The notes under the pieces: model-generated
What the model saw: the letters and a program-made list of their open reading frames with translations, nothing else
Databases searched by the model: none
Told to the model about the DNA's origin: nothing
Source of the DNA: a bacterium
Lineage (GTDB): Bacteria > Actinomycetota > Acidimicrobiia > Spongiisociales > Spongiisociaceae
Length of the DNA stretch: 64,000 nt
NCBI GenBank assembly: GCA_028820935.1
Contig: JAPPHZ010000045.1
Coordinates: 62,001-126,000, forward strand
Direction of reading: 5' to 3'
Translations under genes and position numbers: made by a program
Shown: positions 8,190 through 15,875 of the stretch, one piece after another
Layout of the letters: the number at the start of each line of letters is the position of its first letter
How positions within the stretch are numbered: position 1 is the first letter of the stretch

Positions 8190-8825
8190 ATGCGAATCCC
8201 GGCCCGAGACCTGTTACCCCCGGTGGCGCGCTATACGGAACGTTTACTGCTCCGGCCCTTCAGGCGGCGTGACATCGAAGCCCTCTACGCCGCGGTTCGC
8301 GACTCCCAGGCGGAGTTGGCCGAATACCTGCCCTGGGCCACCAAGGCCTTCACGCGTGCGGGAGCGGCCGGCTTCGTCAGGGAGAGCATTCGCTCGTGGC
8401 GCGAGGGCAAGGCCTACGACTTCTCGATCCGGCTCCAGGAGAGGCCCGAGCGCCACGTCGGCAACATCAGCATCTGGCATGTCTCCCGAAGCTCGCGATC
8501 CGGCGAGATCGGCTACTGGATCCGTACGGAGGACACGGGCCGGGGCATCGCCACCGAAGCCACCCATGAGGCACTCCGGATCGGGTTCGGAGAACTGTCC
8601 ATGCACCGCATGGTCCTGCGGGTAGCGGTCGGCAACAAGGCCAGCGAGAGGGTGGCCACCAAACTCGGGTTCGTGCGCGAAGGGGTCCTACGAGAAGATA
8701 TTCAGGTGGGCGGTCGCTGGATGGACCACTCGGTCTGGGGCCTCCTCGACCACGAGTACCGGCGCCTGGCCCGAACCGACCTCAGGGGGGAGAACCCGGA
8801 CTCCGGCGACCCGGATCGTCGATAG
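8190..8825 (+). CDS. GNAT acetyltransferase, RimJ/RimL-like
   Basis: A 211-residue GCN5-related N-acetyltransferase. It has the typical RimJ/RimL order: ERLLLRPFRRRDIEAL near the N terminus, GEIGYWIRTEDTGRGIATEA as the acetyl-CoA loop region, then NKASERVATKLGFVREG. This family acetylates ribosomal-protein N termini or small molecules, and the substrate cannot be told here. The ATG at 8190 is divergent from the Nudix gene. The stop codon TAG lies inside the left arm of the hairpin at 8821-8854. Confidence 0.85.
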   Translation: MRIPARDLLPPVARYTERLLLRPFRRRDIEALYAAVRDSQAELAEYLPWATKAFTRAGAAGFVRESIRSWREGKAYDFSIRLQERPERHVGNISIWHVSRSSRSGEIGYWIRTEDTGRGIATEATHEALRIGFGELSMHRMVLRVAVGNKASERVATKLGFVREGVLREDIQVGGRWMDHSVWGLLDHEYRRLARTDLRGENPDSGDPDRR

Positions 8826-8854
8826 GCCAGGACACGATGACTGCCTGGCCTATC
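8821..8854. terminator. perfect 11-bp hairpin between convergent genes
   Basis: GATAGGCCAGG (8821-8831) and CCTGGCCTATC (8844-8854) are exact reverse complements around a 12-base loop. It sits between the acetyltransferase stop and the end of the convergent regulator gene. There is no T-tract on either side, so it may act as a bidirectional barrier or a Rho-assisted end rather than a classical intrinsic terminator. Confidence 0.6.
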
Positions 8855-8869
8855 CACTAACGAGCTTTA

Positions 8870-9067
8870 TCAGCTGCCTTCGGTGCTCGCCGGATGAGCC
8901 CGGACGAAGTCCAGCACCTCGCTACGGAAGAACTTGAAGGTCCTACCGCCCGGAAGGCGGTAAGCGGGAAGGCGGCCTTCCCTCGCGTACTTCCGGATCA
9001 TCTGGACATCCATGCCCAGAAGGTCGGCCACCTCGTTGGCGCCGAGAATCTTGTCTTCGCTTTGCAT
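8870..9067 (-). CDS. MerR/excisionase-type HTH DNA-binding protein (BldC-like)
   Basis: A 65-residue protein that is almost entirely one winged helix-turn-helix: LGANEVADLLGMDVQMIRKY is the helix pair, followed by the EGRLPAYRLPGG turn and wing, and RSEVLDFVRAH. Size and layout are those of the BldC/AlpA/excisionase-like family of small regulators. The start at 9067 is preceded by AAGGAAG at correct spacing; an ATG at 9094 is an alternative. No integrase is nearby, so a transcriptional role is more likely than excision. It is divergent from an MFS gene, with an inverted repeat in between. Confidence 0.85.
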   Translation of the reverse strand: MQSEDKILGANEVADLLGMDVQMIRKYAREGRLPAYRLPGGRTFKFFRSEVLDFVRAHPASTEGS

Positions 9068-9188
9068 CTGCCCGCTTCCTTGGTCGGATACCATGACGGT
9101 TGCCTGTCGTGACCCGAGACGCCTCTGACCCCTTCGGTCAAAGCCCGCCTCTCGTGGGTAACTAGGGTAGTTTAGCGTAATTCTATGA

Positions 9189-9204
9189 CTATTGCCAACA
9201 ATAG
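9189..9204. promoter_or_regulatory. inverted repeat CTATTG-CCAA-CAATAG in a divergent promoter region
   Basis: A perfect 6-bp inverted repeat with a 4-base spacer lies in an unusually AT-rich stretch (about 9155-9255) between the BldC-like regulator and the MFS transporter. It lies 48 bases before the MFS start. It is a candidate operator for the small HTH protein, or part of overlapping promoters. Confidence 0.45.
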
Positions 9205-9251
9205 GCTCGAAGAGGCACGCCAAGGAGCACAACCATACCGAAAATGTACGA

Positions 9252-10697
9252 ATGACCAGGCTCTTTAGGGCTTACGACCGGGCTCGTGTCGTCTATACGA
9301 TAACGGTTTTCGTACTTCTGGCGTCACTGGATAACGCTGCAATCGCGCTCTATCCGGTACTCACGAACGTAATAGCCGCCGACCTCGGAGAGAGCCGGGC
9401 CCGCGTGGCGCTGGTCACCGCCCTGGTCATCCTCGTAACCGCTCTGACGGCGGTGGGCTGGGGATACATAGGTGATCGGTCGCGACGCAAGCCCCTCCTC
9501 TTCTGGGCCACGCTGGCATGGAGCGGCGGGTTGGTGCTGGTCGCAAGATCGGGCTCCCTCACCGAACTGGCGCTGTGGTCGGTCCTGGTCGGTGCCGGCC
9601 TGGGCGCCATCGCCTCGGTCGGTTTCTCGGTGATCTCCGACTTCATCCCTCCGAGGCGTCGAGGTCTGGCAATGAGCTTCTGGGGCCTGTCCCAGGGCGC
9701 CGGGGGCTTCTTCGGCATCCTGGTGGGCGGTGTCCTGGGGGCGTCCGACTGGAGGCGCCCGTTCGTCGGGCTGGCATTGGTCGGCGCCGCGGTCGCCCTC
9801 CTGTACCTGACCACGGCCGAAGCACACCGGGGCCGGGCGGAGCCGGAGCTGGCCGAGGCACTGGCCGCCGGAGGCACCTACGACTACCGCATCGAACGAT
9901 CCGACTTAAAGAAGCTCTGGAAGATCCGCACCAACCCTTGGCTCGTGCTCCAGGGCCTGACCGCCCAACTCGCGTACGGATCCTTGGTCTGGGTGCCTCT
10001 CCTGTACCAGAGCAAGGTCGAGGCTGACGGGTACGACCTCGCCACCGCCACGGCGGTCGGAGCTGTCTTCGGCGCCATATTCCAACTGGGCGGGGTTGCC
10101 TCCATCCTGGCGGGGCATCTGGGGGACCGCCTGCAGCTCAGGACCGCCCGGGCCCGAGCCGCGATCTCAGCAACCGGCATCCTGGGCGCCATCCCCTTCT
10201 TCGTCGCGTTCTTCTTCATCCCGTTGCGCGGCCTCGAAATCCCCACGGATCAGGGAAGCATGGCCATCGTCCTGGCCACTCTCGGCAGCGTGGTCACCAA
10301 CCCGTACGCGGCCAGCGCCTTCCTGCTGATCCTGGTGGCCGTCATCCTCAGCTCGGCCGACTCCCCCAACTGGTTCGCCCTCATCTCCGACGTGAACCTG
10401 CCCGAGCATCGGGGGACCGTGTTCGGGATCGCCAACCTTTCCAACGGGGTGTCGCGGGCGGCGGGGAACGGACTCACCGTTCCGGTGGCCGCGGCGCTCG
10501 CTGCCAGCTTCGCGGCGCCGCTGAACTACGCCATCGGCCTGGCCCTCTTCCAAGTCTTCTTCATCCCGACGGGCCTGTGCTACTGGATGGCGTCCCGGAC
10601 GTGCCCCGGCGACATCGCCCGGGCGCGGGCCGTGCTGGCCGAGCGGGGGCGCCGGGCTCGACCGGATACCCGACCGATTGATGAGACATCCGGCTAG
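9252..10697 (+). CDS. MFS transporter
   Basis: A 481-residue major facilitator superfamily protein with about 12 predicted membrane segments in two halves, separated by a charged cytoplasmic loop (near residues 205-225, [15 protein letters not shown]). The motif [13 protein letters not shown] between TM2 and TM3 is the MFS motif A. The late [15 protein letters not shown] resembles members annotated as general sugar or organic-anion porters. The start ATG 9252 (MTRLFRAYD) gives the natural N terminus; a frame upstream is open but not conserved in character. Substrate unknown. Likely controlled from the intergenic palindrome by the divergent regulator. Confidence 0.85.
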   Translation: MTRLFRAYDRARVVYTITVFVLLASLDNAAIALYPVLTNVIAADLGESRARVALVTALVILVTALTAVGWGYIGDRSRRKPLLFWATLAWSGGLVLVARSGSLTELALWSVLVGAGLGAIASVGFSVISDFIPPRRRGLAMSFWGLSQGAGGFFGILVGGVLGASDWRRPFVGLALVGAAVALLYLTTAEAHRGRAEPELAEALAAGGTYDYRIERSDLKKLWKIRTNPWLVLQGLTAQLAYGSLVWVPLLYQSKVEADGYDLATATAVGAVFGAIFQLGGVASILAGHLGDRLQLRTARARAAISATGILGAIPFFVAFFFIPLRGLEIPTDQGSMAIVLATLGSVVTNPYAASAFLLILVAVILSSADSPNWFALISDVNLPEHRGTVFGIANLSNGVSRAAGNGLTVPVAAALAASFAAPLNYAIGLALFQVFFIPTGLCYWMASRTCPGDIARARAVLAERGRRARPDTRPIDETSG

Positions 10698-10798
10698 CCA
10701 CGCCCTCCAGCACCACACGCCATGCGTTAGCCTTGGTCGGTCAGGGCCTCAGCACCGCCCGGAGCCCGGCCACATTTCCGCTACAGAAAGGACCCTTC

Positions 10799-11020
10799 TT
10801 GCCCAAGGATGATGTGCTACGGGTTCAAGGCAGCGTCGTCGAGACCCTGCCCAATGCCATGTTCAACGTAAAGATCGATGGTGGCCTCGAGGTGCTCGCC
10901 CGAGCCTCGGGCAAGATGCGACGGGGACGGTTCATCCGTATTCTGCCCGGTGACCGAGTCGACGTGGAGCTGTCCGCCTACGACCCCAGCCGCGGGCGCA
11001 TCGTCTGGAGATACAAGTAG
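10799..11020 (+). CDS. infA: translation initiation factor IF-1
   Basis: A 73-residue S1/OB-fold protein that binds the ribosomal A site during initiation. The body [20 protein letters not shown], then [18 protein letters not shown] and [12 protein letters not shown] at the end, is diagnostic. The start is TTG (10799) preceded by GAAAGGA. Beginning there gives LPKDD, matching the MPK- or MAK-type N terminus of the family. It stands alone, away from the rpmJ-rpsM-rpsK ribosomal cluster where infA usually sits in actinobacteria, so a second infA may exist elsewhere in this genome. Confidence 0.93.
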   Translation: MPKDDVLRVQGSVVETLPNAMFNVKIDGGLEVLARASGKMRRGRFIRILPGDRVDVELSAYDPSRGRIVWRYK

Positions 11021-11034
11021 CAGCCGGTTGCTGA

Positions 11035-11059
11035 GGTAGCCCGCAAGACAACGGCTACC
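11035..11059. terminator. hairpin at the infA / permease convergent junction
   Basis: GGTAGCC (11035-11041) and GGCTACC (11053-11059) are exact complements around an 11-base loop. It overlaps the last codons of the minus-strand permease. There is no T-tract. A bidirectional terminator is the simplest reading. Confidence 0.45.
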
Positions 11060-11789
11060 AGAACATCATCCTGATAGCCGCCCCGACCGCCGCGACCACC
11101 AGCACCCACCTCGCCCAAGCCGATCCCTTGCGTACCGCCAGCCGCGCGGCCAGGTAGGCGCCCGACGAGAACCCGAAGGCCAGGATCACGCCGAGCCACA
11201 GATCCACATGCCCGGCCCAGAAGTAGAAAGGCAGGCTGACCACCGAGTAGGCGGCGATGATCACGACCTTGGCGCCGTTCCCCCGCAGCATGCTGAACCC
11301 GGAGCCGAGCACCAGGGCGGTCAGCAGGAGGATCCCCACCCCGATCTGGACGAACCCTCCGTAGAAACCGATGAAGAAGAAGGCGACGGTCCGACCGACG
11401 GGACCAAGCCGGGAGGGCGCCTCCTCCAACCACTGCTTGGTGTTGACCACCGCCGAGACCGCCACCAACAAGAGCACGACCGCGAAGACCCGTTGCATCC
11501 CGTCCGGCGGGATCAGGGTGGCGATCCACGCTCCCAGGCCGGCGCCGGCCAGGACAGGCGGTATCAGCACCGATATCCGGTTCCAGGGGACCGAGTCTCC
11601 CCGCTGGTACGCGGCGATGCCGGCCAGGTTGGCGAACAGGACCGGCACCCGGTTGGTGCCGTTGGCGATGTTGGCGTCGGACATGAGCGTGAGCAGCGGG
11701 ATGGTCAGGGCCGATCCCCCACCGGCAACCGCGTTGATGAAGCCGGTGCCGAACCCTGCAACCAGCAGTAGGACGAGTTCCAGGGTCAC
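11055..11789 (-). CDS. TauE/SafE-family sulfite/sulfoacetate-type exporter
   Basis: A 244-residue integral membrane protein of the TauE/SafE (DUF81) family, which exports small anions such as sulfite or sulfoacetate. The family-typical openings are present in both halves: GFINAVAGGGSALTIPLL near residue 16 and FIGFYGGFVQIGVGILLL near 135. Seven to eight membrane helices are apparent. It starts 7 bases after bpa ends on the same strand, so it is probably the second gene of that transcript. No sulfur-metabolism gene is nearby, so the substrate is open. Confidence 0.85.
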   Translation of the reverse strand: MTLELVLLLVAGFGTGFINAVAGGGSALTIPLLTLMSDANIANGTNRVPVLFANLAGIAAYQRGDSVPWNRISVLIPPVLAGAGLGAWIATLIPPDGMQRVFAVVLLLVAVSAVVNTKQWLEEAPSRLGPVGRTVAFFFIGFYGGFVQIGVGILLLTALVLGSGFSMLRGNGAKVVIIAAYSVVSLPFYFWAGHVDLWLGVILAFGFSSGAYLAARLAVRKGSAWARWVLVVAAVGAAIRMMFW

Positions 11790-11795
11790 GTACGG

Positions 11796-12275
11796 CTACA
11801 GATAGAGGCCGCCTCCGCCGTGGTCCTCATCGGGGGGAGAGCCGCCCCTGATCTGCTTCAGCTGGGCGCGAGCAGCCATCTGCTGGGTCATGATGGCCGC
11901 CTGGATGCCGTTGAACAGGCCCTCCAGCCAGCCGATCAACTGGGCCTGAGCCACCCTGATCTCCGCCTGGGTCGGAACTCCCTCATCCAGAGGGACGAAC
12001 ACCTCGGCCAACTCCTCCCGCAGGTCATCGGTCAGCACCGTATGGAGTTGCTCCAGGGTGGCGTCGAAGACCGCCTTCAACCTGGCTCGCCCTTCCTCGT
12101 CGAGCGTGGCGGTCCTGACCTCTTCCAGCATGGAGCGGGTCATGGACGCGATCCTGAGAAGCTTGGCGGGCTCCTCGATCCGGTCCGGAATGTCCTCCTC
12201 TTCGGTGGAGGTCTCCACCACCATGAGGCCGCCGGCCGATGCCCGAGCGTCGGTGTCCTTGCGGTCGTCGGTCAT
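11796..12275 (-). CDS. bpa: bacterial proteasome activator (Bpa/PafE-like)
   Basis: A 159-residue homolog of the ATP-independent ring activator that opens the 20S proteasome gate in actinobacteria. The middle (EEPAKLLRIASMTRSMLEEV) and the helix AQLIGWLEGLFNGIQAAIM are characteristic of the family. The C terminus GGGGLYL carries the hydrophobic-Tyr-X (HbYX) gate-opening motif. The start ATG 12275 has GGAGAAG upstream. It implies that the host has a 20S proteasome, although prcBA is not in this window. Confidence 0.93.
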   Translation of the reverse strand: MTDDRKDTDARASAGGLMVVETSTEEEDIPDRIEEPAKLLRIASMTRSMLEEVRTATLDEEGRARLKAVFDATLEQLHTVLTDDLREELAEVFVPLDEGVPTQAEIRVAQAQLIGWLEGLFNGIQAAIMTQQMAARAQLKQIRGGSPPDEDHGGGGLYL

Positions 12276-12384
12276 GGGGTCTTCTCCATATCGATCGGTA
12301 AATGGTACGGAGCGGGAACTCCTGGGGAGATCGGATTCGAGACTATCACGATTCCGGACCTTCCCTCCGCTCGCCGCGGATCCT

Positions 12385-12978
12385 TCACTCCGCCCAGTCG
12401 TCAAGGACCAGGCGACGATCCCGGCCGCGCCCCGACACCAGGCCGGCAAGGCCCGCCCAGAAAGCGGGCAATACCACACCCCAGAATCTCTTCCAGCCTG
12501 CCACCAGGAAAACGAGCACATGCAGGACGCCCAACCACCACAGATCAGCCCAGAGGTAAATCGCCATGAGGAACATCCCGTACTGGACAGCGACGCCCGC
12601 CATGACCGCGGCGGGATTGGACAGCAGAACCGACATGACCAGAACGCCGACGGCAACCGGCGCGGCCACCCACCACGAGAAGTAGCCCCCCAATCCGAGA
12701 CCGAGACCCACAGCACTCGCCAACCAAGCGTCAGCGCGCAAGTCCCAGTCCTTCAAGCGGGTTTCACGACCGGCCCTGCGGGCCAGGCGGCCATCCAGAA
12801 AATCCGTCCACCACGCGACAACAACCAGCAGAACCGCGGCGTCCAGGCTGCGATTCGACACCAGCCAGAGCAGGATCGGGGCGCTCAACAAGCGCGCCAG
12901 CGTGAGCAGGTCGGCGACATCGGCCCGATCGAGTCCGGCCCCGACCCCGGATACGTCGCGGTCCATGGCTGCTTCCAT
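12385..12978 (-). CDS. CDP-alcohol phosphatidyltransferase-like membrane protein
   Basis: A 197-residue membrane protein with the CDP-alcohol phosphotransferase core. DFLDGRLARR supplies the first aspartate pair and AR, and DLRAD supplies the final D-x3-D. The motif is degenerate: the usual Gly before the last aspartates is Lys and the spacing from AR is one residue short of consensus. Five to six hydrophobic helices follow the usual family plan. It may make a phospholipid head group, or be a diverged member with altered activity. It lies 109 bases upstream of bpa on the same strand. Confidence 0.7.
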   Translation of the reverse strand: MEAAMDRDVSGVGAGLDRADVADLLTLARLLSAPILLWLVSNRSLDAAVLLVVVAWWTDFLDGRLARRAGRETRLKDWDLRADAWLASAVGLGLGLGGYFSWWVAAPVAVGVLVMSVLLSNPAAVMAGVAVQYGMFLMAIYLWADLWWLGVLHVLVFLVAGWKRFWGVVLPAFWAGLAGLVSGRGRDRRLVLDDWAE

Positions 12979-13094
12979 CCGCTAACGGTGCCACCGAATC
13001 ATATAAACAAGCACTGGCCTACGGGAGCTCTGCCGGGCCCGGTCAAGGGGGGCCGCTACCATCTGCGGTCCTCATCCGGCCCGTCACCTATCCA

Positions 13095-13167
13095 GCCCGC
13101 GTAGCTCAGGGGATAGAGCAACCGCCTCCTAAGCGGTAGGTCGCAGGTTCGAATCCTGCCGCGGGCG
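13095..13167 (+). tRNA. tRNA-Arg (anticodon CCT)
   Basis: A 73-base cloverleaf. The acceptor stem GCCCGCG pairs with CGCGGGC, the D-arm is GCTC...GAGC, and the anticodon stem ACCGC/GCGGT encloses loop CTCCTAA with anticodon CCT (reads AGG). The T-arm CAGGTTCGAATCCTG is followed by discriminator G. CCA is not encoded. Confidence 0.95.
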
Positions 13168-13219
13168 CGGCGTTCCGTATCGGTTCACACCGCCCTTTAG
13201 CTGGAGTCTGAGCTGTGGG

Positions 13220-14485
13220 TTATCCGCCGGGGTGGGGTTGTTGGGGGTGGTATTTGTCGAGGAAGGACTGGTAGGCCCGCTGTTGCTGCTGGTATGGGCT
13301 GAGGTACTCGACGTTGGTGGGATGCCGGTAGTGGGCCCAGGTCCGGGGTGGTAGAAGGCGGCGGCGGTGTGGTGGTGTGTGGGGGTCGATGCGGTGTCCC
13401 CTTCGGTGGATGGCGATGTGGTGGTGGTACCAGCACAGGGTCGCCAGGTTGTCGGCCGTTTCGGGACCACCGTCGTGTTTGGGGATGATGTGGTGGGTTT
13501 GGAGCCGGTAGCCGCTTTGGCAGGAGTCGATGACGCATTTGCGGTCCCTTGCGAGAACGGCTCTGCGGAGCCGTTTGGGGGTCTGCCGCTTGGGTGGACC
13601 GGTGTCCACGACCTGGCCGTCTTGGATGGTGATGGGTTCGATCCGTCCTTCGCACTCCACCGTCTCGACGGCTTGGGGTCCGACGCGTGGACCTCCGAAC
13701 AGTTCGACGCCTTGGGTGTTGTCTGATCCCTCGGCGAGGATTTGGTCTTTGACCAACATGATGACGGGTTCTCGTCCGGCGGGGTCTCCTGGTTGGAGGT
13801 GTTGGTCGAGGTCGTCTTGGGCCATGGTGGTGAGGCCGATGGCTTGTTTCTGAGCGGGCGTGAGCTCGGGGTCAGAATCGGATGCGAGGGATGGGATCCG
13901 ATCGGCGCGCCGGTCCAGGGCCTTGCGCACCACTTGTCCGTCGGTGGCCGTGAGCCGTCCTGAGAGGTGCCATACCGCGCCGTCGTCGGACACGCGCAGG
14001 TTGACGTACTGGCGTTCGAAGGCGTTGCGTTCGTCACCTCGGCTGAGTTTGCGGAACCTGGTGGCCAGCTTCGTGATCCCTGCCAGGTCCAAGTCCTCTG
14101 ACGCGGCGACATCGGATCGGCTGGCTCCGGCCTGCAATAGGCGTTGTTGGGAGACGGTGCGGTCGAACGGTAGATGCCCTCTTTGTATGAGGTCGATGTG
14201 ATCGTCGTCGAGGCGGCGGGCGAGGTAAGCGAGGTCGCGGGCGACGCTGTTGGGTATGTCGAGTCTAGATGCTGTCCAGTCGATGAGGGATCGGTATCCG
14301 TCGCGTACGATCCCCCGGTGGCGGATCACCATCTTGAGCCAGGCGAGTTGGCGGCCGCGTAGCCGGTCGATCTCCCCCTGCGCCTCCTTGAGGTTGTTCT
14401 CGGCGACCAGGATGGAGTCGGCTTCGTGGAACGCTGTTGCTTCATACATATCAATCAACATAACGAGACGCTGTGACAAAAACAT
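13220..14485 (-). CDS. DUF222 / HNH endonuclease (13E12-repeat type)
   Basis: A 421-residue protein of the actinobacterial 13E12 family. An N-terminal DUF222 helical region (about residues 10-290) is followed by an HNH nuclease fold (about 310-365) with paired cysteines in CVIDSCQSG, the HH pair in QTHHIIPKHDGG, then the Asn and the HHH histidines in LCWYHHHIAIH. The family is abundant and repetitive in actinobacterial genomes and behaves like a semi-mobile gene, but its biology is not established. The ATG at 14485 gives the longest form; MLIDMYEA about 8 residues in is an alternative. It lies beside tRNA-Arg, a common insertion site. Confidence 0.85.
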   Translation of the reverse strand: MFLSQRLVMLIDMYEATAFHEADSILVAENNLKEAQGEIDRLRGRQLAWLKMVIRHRGIVRDGYRSLIDWTASRLDIPNSVARDLAYLARRLDDDHIDLIQRGHLPFDRTVSQQRLLQAGASRSDVAASEDLDLAGITKLATRFRKLSRGDERNAFERQYVNLRVSDDGAVWHLSGRLTATDGQVVRKALDRRADRIPSLASDSDPELTPAQKQAIGLTTMAQDDLDQHLQPGDPAGREPVIMLVKDQILAEGSDNTQGVELFGGPRVGPQAVETVECEGRIEPITIQDGQVVDTGPPKRQTPKRLRRAVLARDRKCVIDSCQSGYRLQTHHIIPKHDGGPETADNLATLCWYHHHIAIHRRGHRIDPHTPPHRRRLLPPRTWAHYRHPTNVEYLSPYQQQQRAYQSFLDKYHPQQPHPGG

Positions 14486-14672
14486 CCTCTAATCATGAGT
14501 ATGAGGGCAAAATATGGTAAAGGCAGTGTGTCCCGGTTGATCCAGCAAACCCCGAATCACGACCGTTGAAGCCCTGGCCATGACCGCTAGGCACGGCCTC
14601 TGGGTTTTCGCCTGGCGGTGGTATGGACATTGCCCTGGCATTGCGGGCAGATGATCTACGATCATGGGAGCT

Positions 14673-15445
14673 ATGTCCCAGGGGACCTGCATCCAGGGTG
14701 GTGCGTCGTCGTGCGATTGGTATCACGGCACTTGGAAGCATCTTCGGATGCTCGACCTCGTTTCGACCCCGTCGTGGCATGCTCCCTTCTTTCGCAGGTC
14801 GATAGCCGAAATGGGCGCCGGACGAGGCGACCTCCGAGTACTCATTAGTGGCTGTGCAGATGACGCGATGTATGCGTTGATCTACAGCCAACTGGCCGAT
14901 GCTGCCAAGGTAACCGCGATTGACCTCTGTCCGACACCACTTGTCGATACTGCCGAGTACGCAGAGCACATCGAGGCGGCAGCACCGGAGTTGTTGGTAG
15001 GCGACGCCATCGACCACCTGAGGCCGGGCTTCTATGACATCATCGTGAGCGATTCGTTCTTGCCCCGGTTTTCCACCCACGAACTGAGGAAGCTTCTGGC
15101 TTCATGGCGTGTGTCGCTGTCGCCGAAGGGGATCGCACTCACCACGGTCCGCTTACCCAGGACGAAACGGGACTCGAGGTCGGAGCAAACCGGAAGACTG
15201 GACCGCTGGATACAGATAGCCAACGATGCTCGACCGTGGTGGCCCGACTTGTCCGACTTGCCGTTCGAGGAGTTGGTCCGCCGTATCTCGGTGTTTGTCG
15301 CGAACCAAGAGAGAAACACGGCGCTCAATCTGTCGAAACTGCACTCCCTCCTCGTCGAGGCGGATTCCAGTGGCCCACAATTGCGACGCGCAGTTATCGG
15401 GGCAGGGAGTTCGCACTCGTCGAAGCGCGCAAGGTACCCGCCTAG
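14673..15445 (+). CDS. class I SAM-dependent methyltransferase, probably frameshifted near its 3' end
   Basis: A methyltransferase-like protein with a Rossmann glycine loop (LRVLISGCADDAMYALI), an acidic strand end (KVTAIDLCP), and DAIDHLRPGFYDIIVSDSF as motifs III-IV. From 14673 the frame continues to 15971 and would overlap the minus-strand gene by 500 bases. At about 15390 the reading that looks protein-like moves to another frame, ending ATRSYRGREFALVEARKVPA at TAG 15443-15445. A one-base indel is therefore likely, either a true mutation or a sequence error. Codon use is less GC-biased than in the neighbours, which may mean acquisition. Substrate unknown. Confidence 0.55.
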
Positions 15446-15464
15446 ACCCGCCTCAAGAGGGTCT
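15444..15464. terminator. short hairpin at the methyltransferase / minus-strand junction
   Basis: AGACCC (15444-15449) pairs exactly with GGGTCT (15459-15464) around a nine-base loop, beginning at the last two bases of the frame-shifted methyltransferase stop codon. Its placement agrees with the gene truly ending at 15445 rather than 15971. Confidence 0.35.
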
Positions 15465-15875
15465 CGTCATCGCGGCCGCCTTGGAGGCTCCCCATGCCAG
15501 GTGGGCTCTCCAGGCTGTCTCTCCGAGGTCGTTCGACGATGCGGGCGCCAGGTCGTACAGGTCGCCGGGCAGGGCGTTGGCCACCAGTTTGTCGCGGGGC
15601 ACGGGCTGATGTCCGGCCTGCTCCAGAGCCGCGGTCGGGAACCTGAGGGCCTCCTGGAACAGCTCCAGAGGGCCTCGATCCTGGCTCGCGAAGGGTCGTC
15701 CGAGCAGGTCGGGAAGAGCCGTCTCCAGCCATCGACGGCCTTCCTCGATGGCGCCGTCCATACCGGGCGGAACATCCAGGCCGAGGCGGGCGACCCTGTC
15801 CCGGACGTATGGCGCGTAGGCGGTCACGAGGACAGCGGCCAGTTCGGCGGCGATGGGGGTCAGCCCGCTGGTCAC
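15453..15875 (-). CDS. conserved-looking hypothetical protein
   Basis: A 140-residue soluble protein with no membrane segment and no catalytic motif that I recognise. It is rich in Ala, Leu and acidic residues; the C-terminal half contains ALPGDLYDLAPASSNDLGE and AWRAHLAWGASKA. It starts in a 4-base overlap with the CvpA-CAP gene upstream (15872-15875), so co-translation is likely and it may serve the same envelope function. It is accepted as a real gene on codon use and coupling, not on family recognition. Confidence 0.65.
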   Translation of the reverse strand: MTSGLTPIAAELAAVLVTAYAPYVRDRVARLGLDVPPGMDGAIEEGRRWLETALPDLLGRPFASQDRGPLELFQEALRFPTAALEQAGHQPVPRDKLVANALPGDLYDLAPASSNDLGETAWRAHLAWGASKAAAMTRPS

